A stretch of DNA of 64,000 nucleotides. Source: Marsupella aquatica. Lineage: Eukaryota; Marchantiophyta. Position 1 is the first letter of the stretch. The number at the start of each line of letters is the position of its first letter. The stretch spans positions 22,382,001 to 22,446,000 of the forward strand of contig OZ316893.1 of assembly GCA_973895155.1 (NCBI GenBank), read 5' to 3'. A program made the position numbers and the translations under genes. Below the pieces are notes generated by a model. That model worked only from the letters and a program-made list of their open reading frames with translations, ran no database searches and had not been told where the DNA came from. Positions 34,122 through 45,762 of the stretch are shown here, piece after piece.

Positions 34122-37100
34122 AGCTCCCTGCTTAATTGTGAAGCGTCCTTGTGAACATCACTCTCGACGTCGTCATCTTGATGGTGGTACTTTTTTACAC
34201 GATCGTAGCTGATTCGCGTGGGGAGTAAATCGCCGGCATACGTCGCAAGCTCCAAAGATCCGTTACGGTAGATCTGATTGACAAGGAAGGGCCCTAACCA
34301 CCGGGTATGAAGCTTCCCTGGAAACTGCATGTACCTACTATCGTACAAAAGGACTAGATCGCCTGCCACGACGTCAACCCTCCGTAGTCCTTTGTCGTGC
34401 TACTTCTTTGAAGTTGCCTGTTTCTTCACAGCGTGTCGAGCTGCTAGTAGCCGTGCTTCTTCCAAGGCTTCAATCTGATAAGCTCGGTCTGATGAACTTT
34501 CAGATTCAGGTAAGCGATCCCGAATGCTGACTCGTGGAGTGTGTACTTCAAACTCGACGGGCACCAACGAATGTTGGCCGAACACGAGAAAGTACGGGCT
34601 GTGACTCGTAGTAGTTTTGTAAGCGAGATTATATGAGTACACCGCTGCGTACAACTTATCATCCCAATCCGTTTTGTGCGCAGCTACAGTTTTGTTGAGG
34701 ATCTTCCCAATGATACCATTTGCTCTCTCCGCCATCCCGTTGGCTTTAGGATGATACGGGGTAGTCTTGCGGTGCTTGACTAGGTAATGCTCCGTAAGCT
34801 GGGCTACGGTGTCATTGAGGAAGTGGGTTCCACGGTCGCTTACCAATTCTAAGGGTGGGCTGAATCGGGTGAAAATCTGTTCGTATAAGAATCTGGCACT
34901 GGTTGCGGCATCGTCCTTTACCGTAGCCCGCGCTTCGACCCATTTGGTGGAGTAATCAATAGCTAATAGGATGTACCTGCATCTTTGCCTTCGGGTAACG
35001 GGAGTAAACGGCCCGATATAATCAATTCCCCATTTTTTGAATGGTGCCAATGGAAGCACAGATGTGAGTGGGTGATGATGAGCCCGCCTTGGGGCCCCAG
35101 CTCGCTGACACAAGTCACAGCCCTTAATGAAGCGCTGTACATCCCGATGCAACGTAGGCCACCAATACCCCGAGTCCAGAATCTTTCGGGCTGTCGTGAC
35201 CGTCGCAAAATGGCCTCCAGCTTCTTCTTCATGCAGGGCCCGCATCACGATAAGCGTCTCCTTATACTCTAAGTAGCGTCGTAACTTTCCATTAATACCT
35301 TCCTTATGTAGGTGACCCTGTATCATGACGTAAGGCCCGGCTTTCCGTAAAAACACAGCGGCGGCCTCCTGATTGGTGCCGTCAGGGATGCGGCCTATTA
35401 AAAGGAAGGTGATTATCGAGCCGTATCACGTTGGTGTCCCCTCCCCTATGTGGAACAACTCCTCATCCGGAAAAATATCATCAATTGGCTGATCGACTGG
35501 TACGTCGTCCAGCCGTGAAAAGAAGTCGGCATTGAGGTGTGCCTTTCCTGGCCGAACCCGAACTTCGTAGTTAAATTCTTGGAGAAGTAGCACCCAACGG
35601 GCTATCCATCCCGTTACGTCTGCTTTGTTGACCATGTACTTCAGGCTGTCGTGATCCGTGTGGAAGATGACCTTGTAGCCGAGCAGATAGTGCCGGAACT
35701 TCTTACATGAGTAGATTATGCCCAGTGCCTCTCGATCCGTGGGGGAATAATTTTTTTTGGCTGTGAATAATTGACGGCTAGCGAAGTAGATGGGGTGATC
35801 GCGTTCGTCTGTATCAAGCTGACTAAGCACAGACCCGATACAGAACCCTGACACGTCAACATACACATGGAACTCCTTGTTCCAGTCTGGAGTGACCATG
35901 ATAGGTGCGGTGGTGAGTCTTTTACGGAGTTCTTCGAAAGCAACCCATCTCCTTGGGGTCTCCTCGATCACCGCATCCTTTTTCATCATCTCTGTTAGGG
36001 GCAAAGCTATTTTAGCAAAAATTTTAATGAACCGACGGTAATACCCTACGCAGCCCAAGAAGGATCGTACTGCTTTTTGATCCACGGGGAACACCACTGC
36101 CATCCAGGCCGCAACTTTCTCTTGGTCCACCTCAATGCCCCGTTTGGACACACGATGCCCGAGTAACACCCCCTCCTCTACCCCGAAGAAGCATTTGGCG
36201 GGATGTAGTTTGAGGTTAACATCTCGGCATCATTGCAACATTCGTCTTAGGTGTTCGAGGTGCATGGCAACGGTTCCGAAGATGGCAAAGTCATCGATAA
36301 ATATCTCCAGAAATTCCCGTAGGAAATCGTGGAAGATATTCATCATCAGGCGCTGAAACATGGCCGGGGTGTTACACAAACCGAAAGGCATCCTCCGAAA
36401 TGCGAAAGTCCCCCACTCCGTAGTGAAAGTTGTTTTGAGCTGATCCGCGAGGCGAATCCAGATTTGGTTATAACCTGAATACCCGTCAAGAAATGTATAG
36501 ATTTCATTTCGGGCTACCATATCTAGAACCATATCCGTGAATGGTAATGGGTAATGGTCTTTTCGGGTTGCGTCGTTCAGCTTACGGTAGTCCTGACAAA
36601 TACGAATCTTAGGTTTCCCATCCGTACCTCCCTTCTTTGGTACAATGACAATGGGAGAGACCCAATCGCTGGCCATTACCGGGTAGATGATATCGGCGGC
36701 GAGGAGACGATCAATTTCCTCCTTCACTAAGATGGAGTACCTCGGGTTCATGCGACGTTGTCGCTGCCGTACCGCATGGGCTCCTAGGTTCAGATCGATC
36801 GTGTGTTCTCCCAACTCGGGGGAGACGCTTGTTAAATCATGATGACTCCATGCAAACACATCTTCATATTCCTTGAGCAAAGCTTGGATGGATTTTTCAG
36901 CCTCCCCTGTCAGAGCGTGGCCCAGGTTAAAAGATTTGTCCATCCCAATGGTGTACTTCCGGTAGTGCTCCTTCCTGATGACTTCAACCTGGTTTCGCAG
37001 GCTCGGGTCCAGGCTCGCATCAAGCTCAACTAGCCAAACTCCTCCGTACATGGGTGGAACCGGGATTGGTCTCGGGACTGGAGTTACTTCCTCCAATTGC

Positions 37101-37325
37101 GGAATGGACAGATCCCATGAGACTCGTTTCTTATGTCTCGGTCTCGAGTTTTTGGCCTCGGGCGGTTGTTGGGCTGGTTCGTGGTCACGAGGCTCTGCAA
37201 CGGTAGAAGCAGCCTCGGCTCCCTGCTTAGCTGGAGCCGCGTCCTCTGTCTCGATGAGTTGTTCGTGCGTTTCCTCATCCCCGGCAGTAGATGTGCTTGG
37301 GGTGGACTCAATGGCAGCCCTCGGG
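34088..37325 (-). pseudogene. pol: Ty3/gypsy pol: reverse transcriptase, RNase H, integrase (5'-truncated)
   Basis: One reading frame from about 37325 to 34088, broken only by TGA 36230, TGA 35426 and TAG 34400. In order: reverse transcriptase (ICQDYRKLN, FLDGYSGYNQ, MPFGLCNTPAMF, FIDD), RNase H (YVDVSGFCIGSVLS, TDREALGI, FHTDHDSLKYM), the H2C2 zinc element of integrase (CDLCQRAG), the D,D35E core (WGIDYIGPF, LVSDRGTHF, AERANGII) and a C-terminal GPF-type module (RWLGPFLVNQIY). This order defines Ty3/gypsy. Gag and protease are missing: the 5' end is cut at about 37310-37335, where the ParB-like gene of the next element begins. The frame ends 34 nt inside the LTR, which is normal for compact elements. 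Confidence 0.9.
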
Positions 37326-37698
37326 TAATTTATCTTTCGTGAACACACTCTCAAAGAAGTCCATTACACTGGACTCAACAAAAATATGCCTAGAAGTCTT
37401 AGACTTGAACTGTCCAACATCTCGTTGAACACCAGTAGAAGCGACCGAATCCCGAGAGGAAAATCCATGATCCGAAGATTTCTTTTTCTTTTTCTTTGTG
37501 CTGGTGGCATCTGCAGGTCGCACCATCTTCTCCGTGTTGGGAGGAGTCTGTTCATCAGAGACATCTTGTTCCCCCGTATCAGCTTCAGAGACTCCAGGAG
37601 TGACAGTCGTCTTTGCATCTTGTGTTTCTTCTCCATCTGATTTCCGTCCACCTAGAAAAAGATATAAAAATTTCCAAGATTAAGGTCCACATAACACC

Positions 37699-37867
37699 AG
37701 CGCCGGGCGCTAACCAAATTTCCCTACCGGGTGCTAACCAAATAGGCAACTTGATCTGCAGCGCTCGTAAAAAAATACAGAATGCCAAGGGAAAATAACA
37801 CCAGCGCCGGGCGCTAACCAAACTTCACAAAAATCAAGCAATAAAGGGACACCAACATATGTGGCGC
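37699..37867. repeat. 13-nt palindromes in intron 2 of the second ParB-like gene
   Basis: AGCGCCGGGCGCT at 37699-37711 and 37803-37815, plus a half-site (GGCGCT) at 37863. All lie between the exon-2 donor (about 37942) and the exon-3 acceptor (37652). Confidence 0.9.
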
Positions 37868-39295
37868 TAAACAAAAAGTCACCCAAATATCCAAACTATT
37901 GAAGGGAAATTACAGAATGCTAATGAAAAATAGAAGAACCTCACGTTTCTTGGATCTCGTTGATGGGCTGGTTACTCCAGTTTCTACTTTTGCTTTCGCC
38001 CGGGGTTTTCGATTCCTGACTACATGCAAAACTTCTGTTTCGCAATGTTTTTGCAGCTCGCTCGCCGAGGCATCTACATCTTCCGATAAACCTTGTTTCA
38101 TTTCAGAGAGAACTTTCCGAGGCACTAAAGACTTTGATAATTTCAGAAATGCATCCTTTTCAGCTTCATCGAAAGGGGTGTCCCACTTATCTGTGTCAAG
38201 ATACCATGGACAGTGGGTTATCTCCCACAATGAAATTTCTCATGGTGGAATGTCCCCTTCGGCAGGGTACATAGAGTAAACTTTGCTAGAAGCATCCCCC
38301 TCTAGAACGGACCATTTCTGGAATGCAGGAGGGTAAGCCCAAAAATACTCTAGAGAACTGGTCTCCATCGCCATGTAGAAGCGATACAGATATCTCTTGG
38401 CTCGCTTCTGGTTGCGAATGGTATAGTCTTCCTTGTCTCCATACTTGGACTGCCAAATTGTGCTAAAAAACTTCGCCTTCACTGTTTCACCTTATGTCTT
38501 GAAATCATTGGTGATGTTCAAGACCAATGCTTCAAACGTCTCCACTCCTCCTAGCGATAGACGATCAGTAGGTAGGATCGATTGGACTTGCGAAAGAGAT
38601 GTCTGTAACATTGCAATTGCAATTCCTTCCACCAAACTCCACATGTGCCATGTATGACACCACTGTTTAACAGGGTCATCATTCACACTCGGGGGATGGT
38701 AAAATTGTTTTCTGAGCTCGGGTGTACAGTGAGCGACAAGAAGAGTACAGCGCAATTGTGGATCCAAGTAGGAGACAGCAGTGAATAGACGCGCGCGGTC
38801 CATTGTACATACTACAAAGTCCGGCTTCTTTTCTCGTTTGTTCCTCTCCGTAAGAATGTACATTTATGCACAAGTTGACAGAAAATCACCAAACTCTGGG
38901 CTTATCAGGGGGTAATCTTGGATGTCTTTATGCTCCACTCCTTCGTTGCCTCCTTCATCATGGCAGCATACCGCTTACCAGTCTCTTCAGATGACCACGG
39001 GCAACCTTGACTTGCCGCAGCAGCCAAGTCAAGCTTAAATTGAAGTGAATATGACTTAATCTTGTTTTCACACAAGATGTAAACCAATGCTTCCAATGGC
39101 ATTTGCTTGGTATACCAAGACCCCTTTCTTGTTTTGGCACGAACAGTTTGAAATCGCTTGAAGCTTCCGAGATCGATGATCGGCTTGTAGGCCTCCAAGT
39201 CATGAGTTAAAATCCTATTGATTCTATCGGCATCGAGAATCCACGATGGTTCCACCACAGCTTGCCCTAACCTGTAAGATATAATGGCAAATATT

Positions 39296-39308
39296 AGCGC
39301 CTAGCGCT
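39296..39308. repeat. 13-nt palindrome in intron 1 of the second ParB-like gene
   Basis: AGCGCCTAGCGCT, one mismatch from the AGCGCC-N-GGCGCT consensus, within the short intron 39272-39379. Confidence 0.85.
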
Positions 39309-40127
39309 AACTAACCTTGCAAAAATCAAGCGCAATTGACCAAATTCAATAGCGTTTATGCAACTTGAGGAATACTTACTGGTTCACCGTGTGCATAGCC
39401 GCTTCAAGCTCAACAAGAGAACCTCGATCTCCCTTAAAAACAGTGCATTGAACACACGGATGGTACTTGATATTGTCTGGATTCTCATTTGTTACTTGGG
39501 TCCACGAGTAGAGTCGATGATTCCCGTCAAAAACACAGAACATCTTATCCTTCAGAATGTGGAAATCTGGATCAGTAGCACATTCTGCTTCAAACAAGTC
39601 GTTCTGGGCAACCCAAATAGCATCCCAGGTCTCCCGAATTTCAGGCGTGCAGAATTGAACGACTCCTTCTGAATCCGTGGGCTGGACGTAAAACCGCATC
39701 CCAATTGAAGAGTTGTACCTAGAGCTCCGAAACGAATCCTTGAGCTTATCGATAGATGCACTATTTTTCTGTAAAGTCCGAACGATTTCCATGTGAACAA
39801 GCCGACAAAGAGGGATACGCGACGGCTCTTTCTTCTCCCCTCTGAAATCGACTCCAAACGACATTGCATATTTCTCGATCACAGCATCCATGGACAGGAC
39901 TCCCTCGCCCCCGTCCTCCATCGCAAAATCTCCGTAAGACTCCATGATGCCTCATTTTGGCTTTGGAATCGCCTGACTAATGTTTCGCAAAGAGTTCGAC
40001 GCACACGAACGAGTGACTCTCCGAGTATAAACTGATCCGGAGAATGAGGACTCAGATGTTTCAGAATGGCCAGGAGAATGATTCTCCATGTTTGTTTAAG
40101 ATGCATACACACGGGGAACTCGCACCG

Positions 40128-40185
40128 CAACGTGCTTCTTGCATGATGCAACGTGCTTCTTGCGTGATGCAACGTTTCTTGTGGT
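40128..40185. repeat. 21-bp tandem repeat
   Basis: GCAACGTGCTTCTTGC.TGAT occurs about two and a half times in tandem upstream of the minus-strand gene. Confidence 0.8.
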
Positions 40186-40506
40186 GCTGTACCGATATGG
40201 ACAAATGATTGACAACGATCCTAAACGTGCGCAGAGGTCGTTCTAACGATCAAGGAAGACACTATCGCGAAAAGATCTTATCTGATATACCCTGTGGCAG
40301 ACCGACATGTATCACAAGTACACATCGAAAAGCACAAGCATCCAAAAGCAGACCTACTAAAGGTTGACACTTGTCACATTTTAACTAGTTTATAGGTACT
40401 CGTGAATATATTTATCCAAGAATTTGTTATAAATTGTAACAATAAACAGTCAAAGTTACCGTTTAAAAAGACCGTTTATGTCAGTATTCTACTTCAATCT
40501 AATATT

Positions 40507-41103
40507 AGCGCCTAGCACTATTATTATGCTAGACTGAAATATGTCTTTAAATGAAGGATTTTAATAATAGCGCCTGGCGCTAGTAACATTGTACTAAAAA
40601 ATCATGCGAATGAATGGACTGAAGCGTGAAAGATTTTGTAATAAACGGATCCTATTTCTACAAAGTTTATGAAAGTCCCAGGCGCTATTTTTCTTTTAGT
40701 CTCAAATAGGGCTCAAATGTGTAGATATCAATAATAGCGCCCGGCGCTAGTAACGAGGCACCTCAAAATGGTAGATGTTTGGACACAAAATGTGTAAGTT
40801 TCTATAAATAATGTTCGAGTTCATCTTGAAAATTTTATGACTTTTATGATAGCGCCTGGCGCTATTATTATGATATCTTGTACTCGATCTCAAATGGATC
40901 TATTTTAATATTAGCAGAGGGTAATATTGTCGTCTGACATAAATAAGGGGGTATTTCCAAGGAAACCCAATATATTCCCAGGAAACCCAACACCTGTCGT
41001 AGGATGTTAACCTGTGTCAGTAACCAAAATGGTCGATGATCTTTGCTTTTGTTGTTCATTTTTTGGGCTATTTCAGATGTGGACATTGCTAGCGCCTGGC
41101 GCT
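40507..41103. repeat. Palindrome cluster in the divergent intergenic region
   Basis: Full or near-full copies of AGCGCC-N-GGCGCT at 40507-40519, 40569-40581, 40736-40748, 40851-40863 and 41091-41103, plus a half-site at 40678-40686. They are usually embedded in TAATA/TATTA text. The cluster lies between the starts of the two divergent genes, where shared promoters or a replication or partition site would be expected. A two-copy 20-bp repeat (AGGAAACCCAA) is at 40959-40990. Confidence 0.9.
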
Positions 41104-41343
41104 ACTAAATTACCCCGTTGGTTACAACATCAAAACCATTAATTAAATAGTAACTTTCCGCCGAATTGATGGTTTTGTCATTTCTTGAACGGTAAGAAAA
41201 TCCGTACCCAACGGATCCTATAACCGCTCGATGGCTCTTTCCGTTTGAGACTTGGATTTAGAAGAAACCCTCAACCATACAATCTAGCTTCAGTTTACCA
41301 TGTATCACTATTTTATGTAGTCGGTTATCTTTGGGGAGCTAGA

Positions 41344-44300
41344 ATGTCTTGCATTATTGGAATAACGTGTCCGAATATAGGTGACGTTGTGACGATCCCT
41401 GTGTCGATTTCCGAAACCAAGAAACGTGTTAGTGATAATTACCTGTGTGGAAGATTTGGGGTGACTAGAAAACATATTTTGAGTATCAGAACTTTGAACG
41501 ATGGGCCCGCTCATTTTGATACTGAAGCGGAGGACGTTGTTTGGAATCTCGAATATGGCGTGGAGTACTTGATTTTCATTCAACTAAGGGACATCGTTCA
41601 TGTCAAGGTCGAGAGTCACCAGGTCGCTCACGATGTGATTGACCTTACGTCCGATGCTGAATGCTCTGAGGGTTCTCCACCAATCTCAAAGGGCGGTGAG
41701 GTCAATAAGGAGGGTGGAAGTACCAGTTTGTTGACGCCCCAGGTACCCCCCGTATTGATTTCTTCGGAGGAGTCTGATGATGGAGACACTCTAACTCGTC
41801 CTGTTCTGGTTGTGTACAGAAGAAGTGCACTTGATGCCTTGTTGAAGTCAACTGGACAAAGTGAGTTAGCGCGCTTTGTTAGGTCCGAGGCATTCATTCA
41901 CAAACAGGTTGAATGCTTACCTGTCGAGTACAATGGGAATACCATATTTGAGCTTCCACCTGTTCAAGGTGTTGGCTCGAAAGGGGATCGTCTGCGAAAC
42001 ATGGATCGATGCAAGGACTGCTACCTTTGGACTAGAATCCTTCCTACTTCTGCTAATGTCGTTCCAAAAAAGATGTGGGAGTTTGGGAAAGTAAGCTGTA
42101 GTGGTTCTCTCGAATGCCGAAATAGAGCATGTGAGTTTTACACCAGGACTCAAGTCAGAAACTGTAATGGATGGGATGGGACCCCCAAGCTCTCTGGTTA
42201 GCATTGTCCTGGAAGTTTTATCGATGCTGGAGGAATTGTTTGTCGCTATTGCCTTCAAGTTCCATTTTGTGTTGAGTCTTGTCCAGCAAAAATGTTTTAT
42301 ATGTACCCGCAAGTTTTGATAGAAAATGACACTGCAAAACACATGTCACGACTTGCAATCCATGTGGGAGTGCACAACCATCCATGTAGGAAGGTCTGGT
42401 CTAGAACTGCTGAGAAAATAGCAATAGAAGAAATACGGAGACAGCATGAGAAGTCTCCTTCTTCTACACCGTGCATTTTGAAAAATGAGATCACTGGATC
42501 TTTAATGGATGCCGTAGGTGAGTCTATGGATGACATTTCAAAGCTAGAAGAATCAGAAATCTGGAAATCACTTATGCTCGTTTCAACGCCTCAGAAGTTT
42601 TCTGCATTATTTAAGAGCGTTCGCAAAGATCAGGTTGGTCGAGGTGATTTGGAATATCTAGTTCACATGCAGAAGAATGTTACGTTTCCTTTTCTCCAAA
42701 GATATCTTCTTCCTGGGCAGGGCTGGAAAGGTGATAGAGCGCATATTTTCAAAATGACTATCAAAGGTCATGGATTGGGACTAGATTTACTGCGTCAGAT
42801 GAAGAAAGGGGGGCCTCTAGAAGGAGCATGGGTGAGCTTTGACGTGATGAAAAGGATGTCCAAAGAATGGAGTACTTTTAGTGCACATGTGTATGACCAT
42901 AACTATCGAGCTTTGTGCACAATATTTACTTGTGAACTCAAAGCAGAGGACACTACATCGCTTGAGAAAGCTTGGAGGTTGATGATCGAAGTCACTTTGG
43001 AGAACGGTTTAAACGGTGTGGAAATCCATGGTTTCATGGCGGATAACGCTCAGGCGGGATGGATAGCGGTTAGGAATGTCTTCTTTGACGGCCATCCAAA
43101 CCCGGAGAGAGAGCGATCAGATGCATTCCACTTTTATCAGTCTTTGCATCGGCACTCTATCGAAGGAGTACTTGAAGAAAAACGTGTTGAACATAGAATC
43201 CTTTGGGACAAGTTGCGGAATGCCGCTTCATTTGTGGAAGCCTACAGGGTTTCACGAGAGATTGATTCATGGTGGAGATGTGGGAATTGTATTCCTGGGA
43301 AACTTAGAATGTTGCAAGGATGGATCGCTTGGTGGGTTGTGAGGTGGCGTCAGTGGGGAAATTTCATTCGTTTGGTGAGTCAATGTATACTAGCGCCTGG
43401 CGCTAGTATTAATATCCCTTTTCTAATTGTGATATTTACTGATGTTTTTGCTAGCGCCGGGCGCTAACGTACGAATGACTTGATAGCTTCTTCAATCTTT
43501 ACAATCATCATGAAAACATTCATATCTTTCGTCCGCCCATTTTGAAGTTCCGCTTTTTTATTCGATATATTGTACTGAATTTGGAAAACTCTTTTCAGAG
43601 CAAAAGTGCACTTGAAGGGGGGATGATTCCCAATTGCACTGGTTCTGAAGCTGTTCACGGAATCATGAAAGCATGGCAGGGAAAGAAAACAGTTGGTTTG
43701 TTCGAAGGATGTAAGACCAATCACAACAGAGCAATCTCACAAATAGCAGCCTATAAAGCATATCGTGAAGGGCTCCATCGGGGTACCGGTCCAACAGTGT
43801 TTGAATTGGCTTTTCGTTTGGCTGACCAGGCAGGGTCCCCGAAACTCTTCGAAGAAGCCTCTAATATGTTACTCGCAAATGCAGCAGAATTTGATTTGGA
43901 GAGGGATTCTCCGTTGAATGGGGATTTTGTGACAAAGTCTATGAAAAGAAAAGGTCCGGCGACCAGGAATGTCTCTCCACAAGACTCCCATCGACATGAC
44001 ACTGTTCTCATAACTACGCCAAACACCCGAGGTTGCAAGAGGAGAAATTTGACCTCAGCCGAGTTTGAGCACATTCCGATACTTAGAACTCCTCCTTCGA
44101 ATCCAGTTATCGATTTGTCTGAAAGTGGCTCTCCAGTTTCCCATCATGTCACTCAATCTTCTGAAGTTCCAGAAAGTGTTCCGAACACCACTCCATTCAT
44201 TCCTGTAGACACTTCGCTTTTTGAAGTGGACGTTGTACCCGGGTCGTGGCATTTGCGGAGAGTTTCCAGAAATGGTGTTGGACCACAGTGTAATGGGACG

Positions 44301-45092
44301 TTGTCTGGAAGTTGTGATCGAGATGAGTGTCGTAATCAAATTAAGAAGGTCGGATATCCTTCAAATGCAGGGGTTGTCGGAATAGTCGTCAAAGGTTACC
44401 GCTTATTCAGAGGTGAACACCATCCAGAGCTTGTCTGGTTCTGCCCCACTCGTGATTGCTGGAAGAGCCACCCTCGTCGAGGTATTGTGAACCTCCCTAC
44501 TTGCCCAGACTTTTTGCCAATACAGAAAGGCACTCATCTTTCAAGTCTGGAGTTGAATTTCCTTCACGAGCAGGGCATTGAAGTCTCGAGAGGAGGTGCT
44601 ATTTCACGTTGTCCTTCTCCATTTGAACTGAGAATCAACATTGACATTTTCCCTAAAAAGATCAATCTTGCACAAGTCAACATCCGTTTTCGAACGAGAA
44701 ATGGGCGTGCGATGAGCTCCAGATCAAATCTCACTCAGGAATATCATAAAAGGATTGAATCAGCAACGAAAGAAACAATGACTTTGATCAAAACTATGGA
44801 AGTTTCATCGGGAAATTCATACGGGAAACGATTCCAGATACGCACACATGCACATTTATGAACTGCAAATACTTACTGGGTGCAGATTTGCATTTTCCCT
44901 TGTTGCTCTTGTGAAGATTTCTTTCGTCGACATTCTCGAGGGAAACCTTTCATGCCATGTAAACACTTGTACTGGGTTTACAAAGTTATCTACAAGCTTG
45001 ATCCTGTGGATAATATCCTCCCAAGCCAACCAATTCTTACCATTGCGGAACTGCGTTATATTCTAGCGAGGCATAATGATGCTGGTTTATAG
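41344..45092 (+). pseudogene. Mutator-like (MULE) transposase with SWIM zinc finger
   Basis: ATG at 41344 follows an in-frame stretch without ATG. Exon 1 runs to 43374 (donor GTGAGT) and exon 2 starts at 43599, both phase 0. One TAG interrupts exon 1 at 42199, and the frame continues cleanly past it into a cysteine-bearing region (CRYC). The catalytic core resembles MULE transposases: WVSFDVMKRMS (first Asp, about 42832), HGFMADNAQAGW (second Asp, about 43030), then DAFHFYQSLHRH, where MULEs normally have C-x-H. The C-terminus, reached through a probable small intron before 44885, ends with CSC...PCKHLYWVY, a SWIM finger (CxC...CxH). Such proteins cut and rejoin transposon ends. A cysteine-containing domain around 44230-44480 (GTLSGSCDRDEC; FCPTRDC) is unassigned. 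It is divergent from the ParB-like gene, and its intron and 3' flank carry the same palindromes. Confidence 0.7.
43392..43465. repeat. Two palindromes in the MULE intron
   Basis: AGCGCCTGGCGCT at 43392-43404 and AGCGCCGGGCGCT at 43453-43465, both inside the intron 43375-43598. Confidence 0.9.
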
Positions 45093-45168
45093 GAAGGCTT
45101 AGTATTCTAGTTTACGTTCAACGGGTATGTAGGACTTGTCGTTTCGTAACGGTAACTTTGTTTTGGTT

Positions 45169-45550
45169 AGCGCTCGGCGCTAGTAAACAACATTTGGTTG
45201 CTTTTCAACACAGCTGAATCTTTTGTGGGTTGCACAAAAACTTAATTTGTTTTTACAATTTTTTGGATGTGTAAATTTCATTGTATGGGTAATGGAGATT
45301 TCTTTGTATTCATTTGTCACTTGGACTTCAATTTTGTTAGCGCCCGGCACTAGACTTCATTTCCGTACTTGGTTTCAGTTTGTAGTTTCTAGGTTTGAAC
45401 GTGTGGATTTCTTTCGCATGCATTCTCGAGGATGACCTTTTCTTGCCTTAGAAACCGTTATCCTCTGATCATTCCGGTAGATGGTGAGCGGGTATTTGTT
45501 AATGATATTTTGTAATGGTATCAAACGCTTGGTTAGGACTAAGCGCTAGT
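45169..45550. repeat. Palindromes downstream of the MULE gene
   Basis: One-mismatch copies AGCGCTCGGCGCT at 45169-45181 and AGCGCCCGGCACT at 45339-45351, plus a half-site AGCGCTAGT near 45542. These are the last copies on this side, so the element's right end is probably between 45550 and 45754. No terminal repeat was found. Confidence 0.8.
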
Positions 45551-45762
45551 AAAGGCATCTTCCGATAATTGTCGTTTTCCCCATCTTTTTGAGTTGATGT
45601 TGAATTTGACCTCTTTGGTTTGGTCCAAAATTAAGCCGTTTTTTCTCAATGATAATACCAATTCTCCTGTTTTGTTCAACTATTTTTCCTGTTATGATCA
45701 TCACTGTTTCCTGTTTCCTGTCACGGAGGTCGGGCCCTTAGTTAAGGTTGGTGATATATACA

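Larger units (their letters stand above)
37325..39945 (-). pseudogene. Second ParB-like / methyltransferase-like gene
   Basis: ATG at 39945. Exon 1 is 39945-39380 (donor GTAAGT), exon 2 about 39271-37943 and exon 3 from 37651 to the junction with the Ty3 fragment near 37325. Exon 1 resembles a ParB N-terminal domain: VHMEIVRTL, KLKDSF, a strand ending FYVQP, and FCVFDGNHRLYSW (near 39502-39540), where GNHRLYSW aligns with the GERRxRAA box. Near 38209-38227 ITHCPWYLD with KWD after it looks like a methyltransferase motif IV (DPPW) with the Asp lost. Exon 3 is a charged lysine-rich linker; motif I would lie beyond the truncation. Lesions: a frameshift near 38930 and stops TAA at 38864, TAA near 38492 and TGA near 38240. 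The overall order (ParB-like, then methyltransferase-like) matches the gene at 21.2 kb, though sequence similarity is low. It is head to head with the Mutator-like gene at 41.3 kb. Confidence 0.55.

Noticed and set aside
37910-38230. A separate small gene around the HCPW motif
   Set aside because: It is in frame with the preceding stretch across a single TGA and continues the ParB-like gene.
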